64,000 nucleotides of DNA from Neptunomonas phycophila (GTDB lineage Bacteria; Pseudomonadota; Gammaproteobacteria; Pseudomonadales; Balneatricaceae): contig NZ_MRCI01000001.1 of the NCBI RefSeq assembly GCF_001922575.1, positions 2,480,001-2,544,000 on the forward strand, read 5' to 3'. Below are positions 1-8,989 of the stretch, piece after piece. The notes beneath the pieces are model-generated. The model worked only from the letters and a program-made list of their open reading frames with translations. It ran no database searches and was not told the origin of the DNA. Numbering within the stretch: the stretch's first letter is position 1; each line of letters begins with the position of its first letter. The position numbers and the translations under genes are program-made.

Positions 1-69
1 CCCAATGATGTTTATAACGCTATGATAGCAGCCAATTCTATGGCCGAACGATACAGTGCGACACAATAG
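1..69 (+). CDS. C-terminal end of a gene cut by the window edge
   Basis: Reading frame 1 is open from the first base to a TAG at 67-69 and gives a 22-residue tail ending in ERYSATQ. The composition (Asn, Ala, Met, Tyr) looks like the helical end of a real protein. A 9-bp inverted repeat follows at once, and the next gene is convergent, so this is a natural 3' end. The fragment is too short to assign a family. Coding status is inferred from the open frame and its position. Confidence 0.4.
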   Translation, partial: PNDVYNAMIAANSMAERYSATQ

Positions 70-75
70 CTAGCA

Positions 76-116
76 TTAAGACAGGGCGGCTCTTTTTTAG
101 ATCCACTCTGTCTTAA
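76..116. terminator. inverted repeat between convergent genes
   Basis: Perfect 9-bp arms, TTAAGACAG at 76-84 and CTGTCTTAA at 108-116, enclose a 23-base loop. The repeat lies between the plus-strand fragment and the convergent hydroxylase gene. A run of six T lies in the loop and not after the stem, so this is not a textbook rho-independent terminator. A role in ending transcription is inferred from position. Confidence 0.35.
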
Positions 117-130
117 CAATATCTCTATCT

Positions 131-1300
131 TTACTGTTTGGAACTGTTACTTCGCAGCCGTTTTCGATTGGCTTCAATGGGATAAAACGTTTGCCCGTAA
201 ATAGAACGGGGTAAACGAACTGTCGTTCCATATTCAGCTGGCCAGTGATTGCCCGGCAAGTGATAAGTGCCAAACATGCGATCAAATAAAACCGTATGTG
301 CCGAATAGTTGGTATCAATAGCGGGCTTTTCGGAGCTATGGTGCCAGTGGTGGAATTGCGGCGTCACTAAAATATACTTAAGCGGCCCAAAAGGAAGATC
401 CAAATTACAGTGGATCAAAATAGCTTGAAGCGCGGCAAAGGTAACGTAAGCATTTAACGCAACCTCATCAGCCCCGAGCAAGTACAGCGGTATCATAACC
501 ATTGCTCGCTCCGAAAACACCTGAATAAAATGCCCTCGCGAGCCTGCTAGCCAATCTAAATTTTCGATAGAGTGGTGAACCGCATGAATCGGCCACAGCG
601 CTTTTATCTCATGGTAAGCACGGTGTTCCCAGTACAAAACAAAGTCTGCACATAATACGATGAGAACAAACTGCACTAAAATCGGTAACGATTGAACAGA
701 CTCCTGCACGCTTGGGCTTAATGCCCAGCTAAAGTGACTCGCATGGTAGTTAGCAAAAATCAAAATGGCAGAAATTGCCAAATGGTTAAAGCAGAAATAG
801 AACATATCCGTGCCCCACTCGGGCCGGGTAATCAACTGGTCACGGTATTTAGGGAACACCTTTTCCAATACCATAAAAACAGCCGTAGACGCCAAAAACG
901 CCAAAATCAACCAATCAACGCCTAATGACAGCTCTCGCGGTTCAACCGGACCAACAGGGATACTGTAACCTCCCAACGCAAAAGCAAGTAAGGTAAACCC
1001 GATACCCGTTAACGCGTAGTACTTATATTTGGCTCGGTTAAGCACCAAGGTTAACGCACCAAACATCAGCGAAAAATACATACCGTACTTAAGAACATCT
1101 TGTAGCTGCTTGGCATCATAGACTTTCCGCAGCTCAGTGGTCGTTAAATACGACGGATATAAATAAGCCAACACCGCGAGCAGGCTTAAAATGCCCAGCG
1201 TGACCGACAGATAACAACTAATGCGACCTTCGCCAAAGCGGAACTCTTTTGCGGGGTTTTTCTCGATTTGGCGCGGTTTATATTCGTATTGATCAGTCAT
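131..1300 (-). CDS. sterol desaturase/fatty acid hydroxylase family membrane protein
   Basis: A 389-residue integral membrane di-iron hydroxylase. The N-terminal 200 residues hold several hydrophobic helices, including about 32-52, 73-90, 98-112, 128-148 and 166-185. The catalytic part carries the family histidine clusters: H226 and H230 (HRAYH), H239/H242/H243 (HAVHH) and H317/H318/H320/H321 (QFHHWHH). Members hydroxylate or desaturate lipids such as sterols, fatty acids, carotenoids or alkylglycerols; the substrate here cannot be told. The N-terminal helices make it longer than the roughly 250-300-residue bacterial core. The gene appears monocistronic, convergent with the upstream fragment. 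Family is firm, substrate unknown. Confidence 0.9.
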   Translation of the reverse strand: MTDQYEYKPRQIEKNPAKEFRFGEGRISCYLSVTLGILSLLAVLAYLYPSYLTTTELRKVYDAKQLQDVLKYGMYFSLMFGALTLVLNRAKYKYYALTGIGFTLLAFALGGYSIPVGPVEPRELSLGVDWLILAFLASTAVFMVLEKVFPKYRDQLITRPEWGTDMFYFCFNHLAISAILIFANYHASHFSWALSPSVQESVQSLPILVQFVLIVLCADFVLYWEHRAYHEIKALWPIHAVHHSIENLDWLAGSRGHFIQVFSERAMVMIPLYLLGADEVALNAYVTFAALQAILIHCNLDLPFGPLKYILVTPQFHHWHHSSEKPAIDTNYSAHTVLFDRMFGTYHLPGNHWPAEYGTTVRLPRSIYGQTFYPIEANRKRLRSNSSKQ

Positions 1301-1365
1301 TATTATCGTTATTCATCCATGTTAAAAAAGCGCACGTTCACAGTGCTTTAAACAGCGAATAGCCC

Positions 1366-2001
1366 CTAGTTGATAGCAGCCAATCGAGCAGCAAACCCCA
1401 TAAAGATAAGCCCTAACAAGCTATTTCCAGCTTTTGCCATCGTTTGATTTTTACGAAAGTAACGGGAAAGCGAGCTACCGATAAGGATTAGCATCGTTAA
1501 GTACGTAAAGCTCACCACTTCCAGAATAACCGCCAAAATACTGTAGGAGATCCACGTGTGTTCGTAGTTGAAATCGATAAACTGAATAAAGAACGATACG
1601 TAAAATAAAATCGCTTTTGGGTTGGTCAAGCTCAACATCAAAGACTTACGAAACACTCTTTCTTGCTTCACTTTAGGGCTCGCAGAATGCCCTTTTTTTG
1701 CGATCCAGTTACTGTAAATTAACGATCCGCCCAGATACAGCAGATAAATCGCCCCCAAATAACGGATGATGGTAAAAAGGATAGGCGATGTTTGTATAAG
1801 CGACGCTACGCCAAGGTATGATAATAATATCAGTATCGCATCACCGATCAGCACACCGGAAGCCGCACGATACCCCGCATTAAACCCTAACGTAGAACCC
1901 GTTTTAAGCACATATAAAGAGTTGGGGCCCGGGGCAAGAATAATCACAACCAAGCCTGCAATGTACGTCCAGATATTGATAACGCCAAAACTTTCCAGCA
2001 T
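1366..2001 (-). CDS. leuE: LeuE-type amino-acid efflux protein (LysE/RhtB superfamily)
   Basis: A 211-residue inner-membrane exporter with about six helices. It follows E. coli LeuE closely along its length, as recalled: the early APGPNSLYVLKTG signature of LysE/RhtB proteins, then RYLGAIYLLYLGG, SLTNPKAILFYVSFF and a LLGLIFMGFAARL tail. LeuE exports leucine and related hydrophobic amino acids. I chose the internal ATG (MLESFGV), which aligns with the LeuE N-terminus; a start five codons upstream (MQGVP) is possible. It stands alone on the minus strand. A second, truncated LysE-family gene occurs at 15067. Confidence 0.88.
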   Translation of the reverse strand: MLESFGVINIWTYIAGLVVIILAPGPNSLYVLKTGSTLGFNAGYRAASGVLIGDAILILLSYLGVASLIQTSPILFTIIRYLGAIYLLYLGGSLIYSNWIAKKGHSASPKVKQERVFRKSLMLSLTNPKAILFYVSFFIQFIDFNYEHTWISYSILAVILEVVSFTYLTMLILIGSSLSRYFRKNQTMAKAGNSLLGLIFMGFAARLAAIN

Positions 2002-2162
2002 AGGAACACCCTGCAATCCATCATGGGGTAAAAAATAGAATAGGCATTATAAAATATAAGGCGCTAAAGCGTCGAGATCTTATGCGGCGCACGGTCAACG
2101 AAGCGCCTGTAATACAGCCCCACAACAAACTATTTATGGGGCATACAAGCCACCGAACAGCG

Positions 2163-3062
2163 TTACAGGTTTTGCGCTAGGGCTTTGATATGATCAGGGC
2201 CAATACCACAACACCCCCCTATTAATGTAGCGCCCTGCTGCTGCCATTTTTTTGCCCACACGAGGTAGCTATCGGGAGTTAAATCCGCACGTAATTCATC
2301 CAACCCTTCGTTGGCCGTCGCGTCTTTTGGCTGAGGAGGGAACGCATTCGCATAAGCGCCTATCTGAATCTTCCGCGGCAAACCTGTTAACACAAGGTTG
2401 GCTACATCAATGGCATCGGCGATAATCTCAGGCTGGCTGCAGTTAAACAAAATGGCATCAACACCCGCGTTTGCCATTGCCAACACCGCATCGGCCACCG
2501 TTTCACCAGAGCGCAAGCAAGGCTCCGCTGTTTCGAAAGCATCTTCTAGCGTAAACGACACCCAATACGGCTTTTTCTGGGTATCAATCTCATCAACTAG
2601 CGCCATCATTGCTAATGACTCAGATATCAAGCTCTGTGTCTCATTAAGCCACAGATCGACATGATCATTTAGTGCATTAATCAACGGACGCGCAATATTA
2701 TCTACCTGCTCTGGTTGATAAAGATCGGCCCGGTAAGAGCCAAATAAAGGAGCCAAAGAGCCAGCCACACGTACCGCTTGGCCACTTTCAGCAACCGCTT
2801 CATTTGCCACTCGGGCAGAATCCCGAGCTAACTGAGCCGCACGCGCCTTAAACACCTCTTCGCCGATATGGAACGGCACCAACGAATAACTGTTAGTCGT
2901 AATGACACGTGAGCCCGCCGCGATAAACGATTTATGTACCTCTTTTACAATCTCTGGTGCTTCCATCATCGCCAACGCAGACCATTCGGGTTGCTTAAAA
3001 GGCGCCCCCAAACGTGCGAGTTCGCGACCCATACCACCATCAAGGATTGTTAACGTATGCAT
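2163..3062 (-). CDS. homocysteine S-methyltransferase family protein
   Basis: A 299-residue cytoplasmic Zn-dependent methyltransferase. It starts LTILDGGMGREL, the usual opening of the TIM-barrel family. It has the three zinc-binding cysteines: C208 in FNCSQPE and the C284-C285 pair in GGCCGIGP. Relatives such as MmuM transfer a methyl group from S-methylmethionine to homocysteine to give methionine; others act on betaines. No MmuP-type permease is adjacent, so the methyl donor is open. The next gene upstream is divergent (an amino-acid ABC transporter), with about 290 bases between them for both promoters. Confidence 0.88.
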   Translation of the reverse strand: MHTLTILDGGMGRELARLGAPFKQPEWSALAMMEAPEIVKEVHKSFIAAGSRVITTNSYSLVPFHIGEEVFKARAAQLARDSARVANEAVAESGQAVRVAGSLAPLFGSYRADLYQPEQVDNIARPLINALNDHVDLWLNETQSLISESLAMMALVDEIDTQKKPYWVSFTLEDAFETAEPCLRSGETVADAVLAMANAGVDAILFNCSQPEIIADAIDVANLVLTGLPRKIQIGAYANAFPPQPKDATANEGLDELRADLTPDSYLVWAKKWQQQGATLIGGCCGIGPDHIKALAQNL

Positions 3063-3350
3063 ATTGTTTATCCATCAGCTTAAAAATTTTGCCCATTTTA
3101 ACGACGAAGCCATAAAAAATTAAAGGAGATAATAGAAAATTACCCGACAAATACGCATATAATAGTGAATTCATCAGCATATTGACGCCTAGCCATTAAA
3201 AAAATAGGGTCTTAGAGGCAGATATCATAGTTACTCCTAACCGGCGCTCTTGTTTATATTGTGTGCCCTATTCTGTTTAGCCAGATAGCCAGCTCTGCGA
3301 CCTACACTGATCTAAACATCGATATGCCTAGCGATTGGATGAGGAAACAC

Positions 3351-4160
3351 ATGAAACCTAGTTTTAAAAAAGTATTTACCGGTTTAGCGCTTGCAAGCAC
3401 TCTTATTGCCACTTCTGCTGCCAACGCTGCAAACTCAGCCATAGACAACATCCTTTCAAGCAATGAACTTAAGGTTTGTTTTGAAGCGGGTTACATCCCA
3501 TTCGAAATGAAAACAAAAGACGGCCGTTTCATAGGTTTTGATATTGATATCGCTAAACACATGGCGCGCTCAATGGACGTCAAGTTTGTGCCTGTAAATA
3601 CAGCATGGGATGGCATCATCCCTGCCCTGCAAACAGGCAAGTGCGACATTATTATTGGTGGCATGACGGTCACGGCACAGCGCAACTTAAAAGTAATGTT
3701 TACTGATCCGTATATCGAAATCGGACAAACCGTTATCATCAATCCCGCGCTAAAAGGTGAAATTACCAGCTATCGTGATTTAAACGATGCTAAATACCGC
3801 ATCTCATCGCAGATTGGCACAACAGGTGCTGAAGCCGCTAAAAAACACCTACCAAAAGCGACATTAGACTTGTTCGAAACCTCTGCCGATGCCGTATTAC
3901 AAGTAGCCAACGGCAAAGCAGATGCCTTTGTTTATGACTTACCTTACAATGCATTGTACGCTTCACAAAACAAAGATCGTGTTGCGCATTTAGCTGAATC
4001 CTTCACGTACGAGCCAATTGGTATGGCAATTCGTCAAGATGACCCTAACTTCCTTAACTTTTTGAACAACTACCTAGTTCAGATCAAGAAAGATGGCACT
4101 TACAATCGTATGTATAAAAAGTGGTTTGAGTCTGATAGCTGGGTAGATAGCATCCAGTAA
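3351..4160 (+). CDS. polar amino-acid ABC transporter, periplasmic binding protein
   Basis: A 269-residue solute-binding protein of family 3. The start is the ATG giving MKPSFKK, preceded five bases upstream by an AGGA box. A longer in-frame version would put a non-signal peptide before it. A signal peptide (KKVFTGLALASTLIATSAANA) leads into a mature chain that opens with the typical KVCFEAGYIPFEM and GFDIDIAKHMA motifs. CDIIIGGMTVTAQRN and DAFVYDLPYN also fit polar amino-acid binding. A permease and an ATPase follow downstream. A terminator just after the stop should keep this gene more highly expressed than the membrane parts. The exact ligand is unknown. Confidence 0.9.
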   Translation: MKPSFKKVFTGLALASTLIATSAANAANSAIDNILSSNELKVCFEAGYIPFEMKTKDGRFIGFDIDIAKHMARSMDVKFVPVNTAWDGIIPALQTGKCDIIIGGMTVTAQRNLKVMFTDPYIEIGQTVIINPALKGEITSYRDLNDAKYRISSQIGTTGAEAAKKHLPKATLDLFETSADAVLQVANGKADAFVYDLPYNALYASQNKDRVAHLAESFTYEPIGMAIRQDDPNFLNFLNNYLVQIKKDGTYNRMYKKWFESDSWVDSIQ

Positions 4161-4185
4161 ACGCTACACTTTCACCACCTAAATA

Positions 4186-4213
4186 AGAGCCTACTGACCC
4201 TAGGCTCTTTTTG
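4186..4213 (+). terminator. rho-independent terminator/attenuator after the binding-protein gene
   Basis: AGAGCCTA (4186-4193) and TAGGCTCT (4201-4208) form a perfect 8-bp stem with a 7-base loop, followed by TTTTTG. It lies between the binding protein and the permease of the same transporter. Partial read-through would give an excess of binding protein over membrane components, as is common in such operons. Confidence 0.85.
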
Positions 4214-4229
4214 TTATTTAAGAGACAGT

Positions 4230-5177
4230 ATGCAATCTCCAACAAACCGCTGGCTTGGCCATGGCCTCTATGCACTCATCATGGCTGTACTTATTTTTGG
4301 TGTGTATTTTTCGGGCCAGCGTATCAACTACAACTGGCACTGGGATCGTTTGTGGCCTTATATCATTAATACCGAGCCACAAGACATCATAGCCGCAACC
4401 GATGGAACGGCCGTCATTGAAGGGCAATCCAAGCTCATCATTCAACCTGACGTAGGCACAGATCCTCAAATCGTAACGCGCTTCGATCGCTTAGTAGTAA
4501 TGGATGGGGACCTCATCTTCCAAGGCGACACCCTAGCCCGAATAGAAGGCTGGCGATTTGGCCCTATTGCTGAGGGGCTTTGGGTTACGATTAAAATATC
4601 TTTTATCTCCTTAATTTTTTCAATTCTATTAGGCGTGATCTTTGGCTTAATGCGTGTCTCGCATTTACAAGTACTGCGCAATCTAGCCGTTACATACGTA
4701 GAAGTGATTCGGGGTACACCCTTACTGGTTCAGATATTTATTGTGTACTTCTTTATCGGTACCGTATTTGATTTAGATCGCTTTACGGCAGGTGTGGCTG
4801 CGCTATCTATTTTTACGGGGGCTTATGTAGCGGAAATCGTACGTGCTGGCATACAGGCTGTGCCCGTAGGACAGATGGAAGCCGCGCGTTCCTTGGGGAT
4901 GAACTACCTGCAAGCCATGGTTAACGTAATAATGCCGCAAGCCATTAAGCGCACCTTACCCCCATTGGCCGGGCAGTTTATTAACCTCATTAAAGACTCC
5001 TCGCTAGTCTCAGTTATCTCAATTACCGACCTCACCAAGGCTGGACGAGAGGTAGTAAGTGGCAGCTTTGCGCCATTCGAAGTTTGGTTCACCATTGCTG
5101 CCTTATATTTGGTAGTGACCGGTGGCTTATCCTGGGCTATTCAGCGTTTAGAGAAGAGGTTAGCCGCCAGTGACTAA
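4230..5177 (+). CDS. amino-acid ABC transporter permease with N-terminal periplasmic extension
   Basis: A 315-residue inner-membrane permease of the HisM/GlnP group. The C-terminal two thirds is standard: the EAA-type loop reads [18 protein letters not shown], followed by [15 protein letters not shown]. Before it lies a first helix (about 10-28) and roughly 70 mostly polar residues, including [13 protein letters not shown] and [13 protein letters not shown], before the next helix. By topology this stretch should be periplasmic. Usual members are about 220-250 residues, so this is an extended form; similar long forms are known in marine Gammaproteobacteria. Its end overlaps the ATPase start by 8 bases. 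Confidence 0.9.
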   Translation: MQSPTNRWLGHGLYALIMAVLIFGVYFSGQRINYNWHWDRLWPYIINTEPQDIIAATDGTAVIEGQSKLIIQPDVGTDPQIVTRFDRLVVMDGDLIFQGDTLARIEGWRFGPIAEGLWVTIKISFISLIFSILLGVIFGLMRVSHLQVLRNLAVTYVEVIRGTPLLVQIFIVYFFIGTVFDLDRFTAGVAALSIFTGAYVAEIVRAGIQAVPVGQMEAARSLGMNYLQAMVNVIMPQAIKRTLPPLAGQFINLIKDSSLVSVISITDLTKAGREVVSGSFAPFEVWFTIAALYLVVTGGLSWAIQRLEKRLAASD

Positions 5178-5910
5178 TCCAAAACCCATCATCAAAGCAC
5201 GCCATGTTGATAAAACCTACCCGAACGGCTGCCATGCCCTAAAGCAGGTATCACTGGATGTCATACCCGGTGAAGTGGTGGTCATCATAGGCCCTAGCGG
5301 ATCGGGAAAATCCACCTTTTTACGGACACTTAATCAGTTAGAGACTATTTCTTCTGGCTCGATTGTGATGGATGGTGTCAACTTAACGGATAAAAAGACC
5401 AACATTAACCACGTACGTAAAGATGTTGGCATGGTCTTTCAGCAGTTTAATTTATTTCCGCATAAAACGGCGCTAGGCAACGTCATGATGTCGCCAATCA
5501 AAGTCCTTAAAGAGCGTCAAGACGAAGCCGAGCAGCATGCCCGCGAACTGCTTACCCGTGTGGGTCTGACCGACCGAATGGACAACTATCCGTCACGCTT
5601 ATCTGGCGGACAACAACAGCGCGTCGCCATTGCACGCGCTTTGGCGATGCGCCCTAAAATCATGCTCTTTGATGAGCCTACCAGCGCATTAGACCCTGAA
5701 ATGGTGGGTGAAGTACTAGACGTCATGAAAGGCTTGGCCAACGACGGAATGACCATGGTTGTGGTAACTCACGAAATGAACTTTGCAAAGGAAGTCGCCG
5801 ACCGAGTGGTCTTTATGGAAGAGGGCGAACTTATATTAGAAGAAACTCCCGAACGTTTTTTCAGTTCGCGACATCCTCGCTTGCAACGCTTTTTGGGTCA
5901 GGTACTCTAA
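5170..5910 (+). CDS. polar amino-acid ABC transporter ATPase (GlnQ/HisP type)
   Basis: A 246-residue cytoplasmic ATPase that drives the preceding permease. It has Walker [10 protein letters not shown] (41-49), Q-loop Q91, signature LSGGQ (144-148), Walker B IMLFDEP (164-170) and an H-loop in VVTHEM. It starts with GTG inside the permease gene, an 8-base overlap that suggests translational coupling. Length and sequence are typical of the PAAT family. Substrate choice depends on the binding protein and is not known. Confidence 0.93.
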   Translation: MTNPKPIIKARHVDKTYPNGCHALKQVSLDVIPGEVVVIIGPSGSGKSTFLRTLNQLETISSGSIVMDGVNLTDKKTNINHVRKDVGMVFQQFNLFPHKTALGNVMMSPIKVLKERQDEAEQHARELLTRVGLTDRMDNYPSRLSGGQQQRVAIARALAMRPKIMLFDEPTSALDPEMVGEVLDVMKGLANDGMTMVVVTHEMNFAKEVADRVVFMEEGELILEETPERFFSSRHPRLQRFLGQVL

Positions 5911-5953
5911 GGGGCAGAAAACCCCCTAACGTACTTAGCAGCGCCTTTAACAC

Positions 5954-6844
5954 ATGTCCATAAATCAAAAAGCGTTACCTCCACTTAACTGGCTACGCAC
6001 CTTCGAAATCTCAGCGCGCTGCTTAAATTTTACGAAAGCCGCTCAAGAGCTACATCTAACACAAGGCGCGGTTAGCCAACAGATCCGCCTACTGGAGCGG
6101 CACCTCGGTGTCGCTTTATTTAAACGTTTACCCCGTGGTTTACAACTAACCGACGAAGGCTTGTCGTACTTACCCGTCGTGCAAGACTCCATCTCTCGGC
6201 TAGCCGCAGGAACCAGCGAGCTATTTAGCCAAGACCAGCGCACGCCTGTTAAAATTCGAGGGAGTTTATCCTTCTTTGTGCACTGGCTAGCGCCAAGGCT
6301 CCCGGCATTTCAAGCGCTCTATCCACACATCGACATCCGTTATATCAGCACCTTGTGGGTCAAAGACAGCGACGCCGATGATGATATGGAAATCCGTTGG
6401 GGAAACGGCAAATGGCCAGGGCATACCTCGCAACGCCTAAGCTGGGATACCCTGTTCCCAGTCTGCTCTGCTGAGTTGCTCGCACAACAACCTATCCACA
6501 CCACCGCTGATTTAGCCAACCACACCCTACTCCATGTAATGGGCTATGAAGAAGGCTGGGGATATTGGCTTTCTATGATGAACGAAGAAACAGTCGACCC
6601 GTCCCGTGGCATGCAATTGGACACATTACTTGCCTCATTGCGGCTGGCCGAGCTGGGTGTCGGTGTCGCCTTAGCTCGCTCCTCCATGGTGGAAGACTTA
6701 CTCGCTAGTGGCCAACTTGTCGCCCCGTTTAGCCACCGAGTGCCAGCAAGCGAATCTTTTTATTTGGTCCGCTACAGTGGTCAAGAAGTCTCGCCTGAAG
6801 CCGCGCTCTTTATCGATTGGCTATCGCGTTTAGATAAGTCGTAG
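5954..6844 (+). CDS. LysR-family regulator, GcvA type
   Basis: A 296-residue transcription factor. The N-terminal winged helix (about 9-67) begins ALPPLNWLRTFEISAR, with the recognition region FTKAAQELHLTQGAVSQQI, the form seen in GcvA/AmpR-like regulators. The rest is a substrate-binding fold. It lies 43 bases after the ABC transporter operon on the same strand and may control it or be co-transcribed; this is inferred from position only. The effector is unknown. Confidence 0.88.
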   Translation: MSINQKALPPLNWLRTFEISARCLNFTKAAQELHLTQGAVSQQIRLLERHLGVALFKRLPRGLQLTDEGLSYLPVVQDSISRLAAGTSELFSQDQRTPVKIRGSLSFFVHWLAPRLPAFQALYPHIDIRYISTLWVKDSDADDDMEIRWGNGKWPGHTSQRLSWDTLFPVCSAELLAQQPIHTTADLANHTLLHVMGYEEGWGYWLSMMNEETVDPSRGMQLDTLLASLRLAELGVGVALARSSMVEDLLASGQLVAPFSHRVPASESFYLVRYSGQEVSPEAALFIDWLSRLDKS

Positions 6845-6892
6845 CTGACGGTAGCGGCGCAGTGCACGCCCTAAAAAGAAGAGAAAAAATCG

Positions 6893-7852
6893 TTAGCGTT
6901 TAGCTTTTTTAACCTCGTACATTAGCGCATCACACTCCGCGATCAATGATTCAATCGAATCATGCTTTTTACGATCGTATTCAACAACCCCATACGAGAA
7001 AGCAATCACATAACCACGGCCCTCTTGCTGGTTAATGGCCGCTATTGATGATTGCAAACGCGCCATTAGAGCCTCGCCATCCGCTTTGGTGCTATGGCTC
7101 AATAACGCCGCAAACTCATCGCCACCCAAGCGAGCCACAATATCAGAGTCCCGTAATTCATGTTCCATTACACGAGCAAACGTAGCTAAGGCTCTATCCC
7201 CTTCTGGATGTCCAAACTGATCATTAACCGATTTAAAATAATCTAAATCCATAAACACTAGCGAATGAATCACATTGTCACGTGCGGATAGGCTCAAGCT
7301 ATGGCGCGACAACATCATAAACCCACGCCGGTTTAAAATGCCCGTTAGGTCGTCTTTAGTAGCTAGTTGCATCATCGAAAACTCACGCTCGGCTATGCAT
7401 GCCAAATCAGCTAGCGCTTGTAAGTCATCGGGCTCAAAATATCGTGGCTTATAATCAACAATGCACAAGGTGCCTAATTTACTGCCATCCGGCGCTCTCA
7501 ACGGGTATCCGGCATAAAAACGCACATGTGTCTCATCATTGACCAAAGGGTTGTCAGCAAATCGCTCATCTTCAAGCGCATTAGGAATCACCAACATCTG
7601 GTCACCCAAAATAGCATGACCACAAAAAGAAATATCCCGCGGTAATTCCTTCACATCTAGACCAATACAGGATTTAAACCATTCACGGTTTGAGTCTATT
7701 AGGCTCACCGAAGCAACCGGCACATCAAACAAACGCTTAGCAAGGCGGGTTAGCCGATCAAAACGCTCCTCTGGCGGCGTATCCAAAATATCCAGCGACC
7801 TTAACGCCTCAAGCCGTTTTGCTTCGTCTTGCGGAATTTCAGGTTTTATCAC
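6893..7852 (-). CDS. GAF-GGDEF diguanylate cyclase
   Basis: A 319-residue soluble protein. Residues about 10-155 form a GAF domain opening LDILDTPPEERFDRL, a form very common in bacterial signalling proteins. The C-terminal half is a GGDEF domain with the intact motif GGDEF at 243-247 and an RxxD inhibitory site (RDSD, 234-237) five residues before it. It should make c-di-GMP from two GTP and be subject to product inhibition. No EAL domain is present. There is no membrane segment, so the sensed signal is probably cytoplasmic. Convergent with the LysR gene before it. Confidence 0.92.
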   Translation of the reverse strand: MIKPEIPQDEAKRLEALRSLDILDTPPEERFDRLTRLAKRLFDVPVASVSLIDSNREWFKSCIGLDVKELPRDISFCGHAILGDQMLVIPNALEDERFADNPLVNDETHVRFYAGYPLRAPDGSKLGTLCIVDYKPRYFEPDDLQALADLACIAEREFSMMQLATKDDLTGILNRRGFMMLSRHSLSLSARDNVIHSLVFMDLDYFKSVNDQFGHPEGDRALATFARVMEHELRDSDIVARLGGDEFAALLSHSTKADGEALMARLQSSIAAINQQEGRGYVIAFSYGVVEYDRKKHDSIESLIAECDALMYEVKKAKR

Positions 7853-8001
7853 AATCGCACTCCTTCACACGTCTACATTTACAGAGGGCTAACACCCCTT
7901 AATCCTGCTGCCATCCAAACAGCACTCGGCGCTGTACTCAAGAATCAGACTAGGATATAAACGCGGCTGCATTATTAGAAACGCTTACCCAAGGAAGACC
8001 C

Positions 8002-8472
8002 ATGATCGCATGGCATTGTTCCCCGTTTAACGAACTTACCGTTCACACCTTGTATTCATTACTCAAAATACGCTGCGATGTCTTTGTGGTAGAACAAGCC
8101 TGTGCATACCCAGAACTAGACGATCTAGACACGCACCCAAGTACTTTGCACCTGTACGCCACGCACCAAAACCAGCCTATTGCATACGCTAGAGTCTTAG
8201 CGCCCGATGTGAGCTACCCCTCGCATAGCAGTATAGGCCGGGTATTGGTTATACAAGAGTATAGACAAGAAAAACTAGGGCACACGCTAATCCAGCAGGC
8301 CATTAAAACGACTTTAGAAACCTGGCCACAGCAGCCCATAAAGATTGGGGCTCAATCTCGATTAGCGCGTTTTTACCAAGCACAGGGCTTTAAGACGGTA
8401 TCCCCACCCTACATGGAGGACGGTATTGAGCACATATCCATGGTCCTTGACCCCACACTCGCGGGCGAGTGA
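8002..8472 (+). CDS. elaA: ElaA-like GNAT acetyltransferase
   Basis: A 156-residue single-domain GNAT protein. The opening LYSLLKIRCDVFVVEQ and CAYPELDDLD are hallmarks of ElaA. The acetyl-CoA site is recognisable at IGRVLVIQEYRQEKLGHTLI, although it is less glycine-rich than the classical motif. The substrate of ElaA is not well established. Its stop is 12 bases from the end of a convergent GFA gene. Confidence 0.88.
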   Translation: MIAWHCSPFNELTVHTLYSLLKIRCDVFVVEQACAYPELDDLDTHPSTLHLYATHQNQPIAYARVLAPDVSYPSHSSIGRVLVIQEYRQEKLGHTLIQQAIKTTLETWPQQPIKIGAQSRLARFYQAQGFKTVSPPYMEDGIEHISMVLDPTLAGE

Positions 8473-8484
8473 TAAGACATGTAC

Positions 8485-8898
8485 TCAATCACCGCGTTTG
8501 GGTAGTTCATCAAAACTGGGCACGTCATCAATATTTTTAAACCACGGTGCGCCATCAGCCACGTAGATTTTCGCCGTTGGCGGTATCGGAACTGGGGTAT
8601 CCAAACTGCCCGCGGGCACAACCACACTATTAATACTCTCAATCAACACCGGCAGAGCCGCCCCACAATGCTGACAAAAGCTTTTGATATGTAGTGAGTC
8701 GGGGTATTGATAGGTTTTAATATCCGATTCGCCCCGCAACCATGTTAACCGGCTACCCGCAGCAAACAAGTTAGCCGCGTGAGCCGAGCCGGTGCCCTTT
8801 TGACAACGGGTGCAATGGCATAAAAAGAACGACTGAAAATCCCCTAAAAGCTCATAGCTAACCGCACCACAAAGGCATGATCCTGAATGATGATTCAT
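8485..8898 (-). CDS. GFA-family zinc protein (glutathione-dependent formaldehyde-activating fold)
   Basis: A 137-residue protein with the Cys pairs of the GFA/CENP-V fold: GSCLCGAVSYE near the start, LCHCTRCQKGTGSAH around residues 26-40, and FCQHCGAALP around 75. These bind structural and catalytic zinc. Despite the family name, most members have no proven formaldehyde role. Monocistronic. A second GFA gene lies at 14523 in the accessory island; the two are clearly different in sequence. Confidence 0.88.
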   Translation of the reverse strand: MNHHSGSCLCGAVSYELLGDFQSFFLCHCTRCQKGTGSAHAANLFAAGSRLTWLRGESDIKTYQYPDSLHIKSFCQHCGAALPVLIESINSVVVPAGSLDTPVPIPPTAKIYVADGAPWFKNIDDVPSFDELPKRGD

Positions 8899-8989
8899 GA
8901 AGACTCCTAATTACCGAAGGCTTAATCAATTTTATGGAACTCTTTAAGAAACTGAGTCCGGCTATTGGCTTCAAACTGTGTGTTCAGCA

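Noticed and set aside
5911-5930. GGGG...CCCC hairpin after the ABC ATPase gene
   Set aside because: Four-base stem and no T run; too weak to call.
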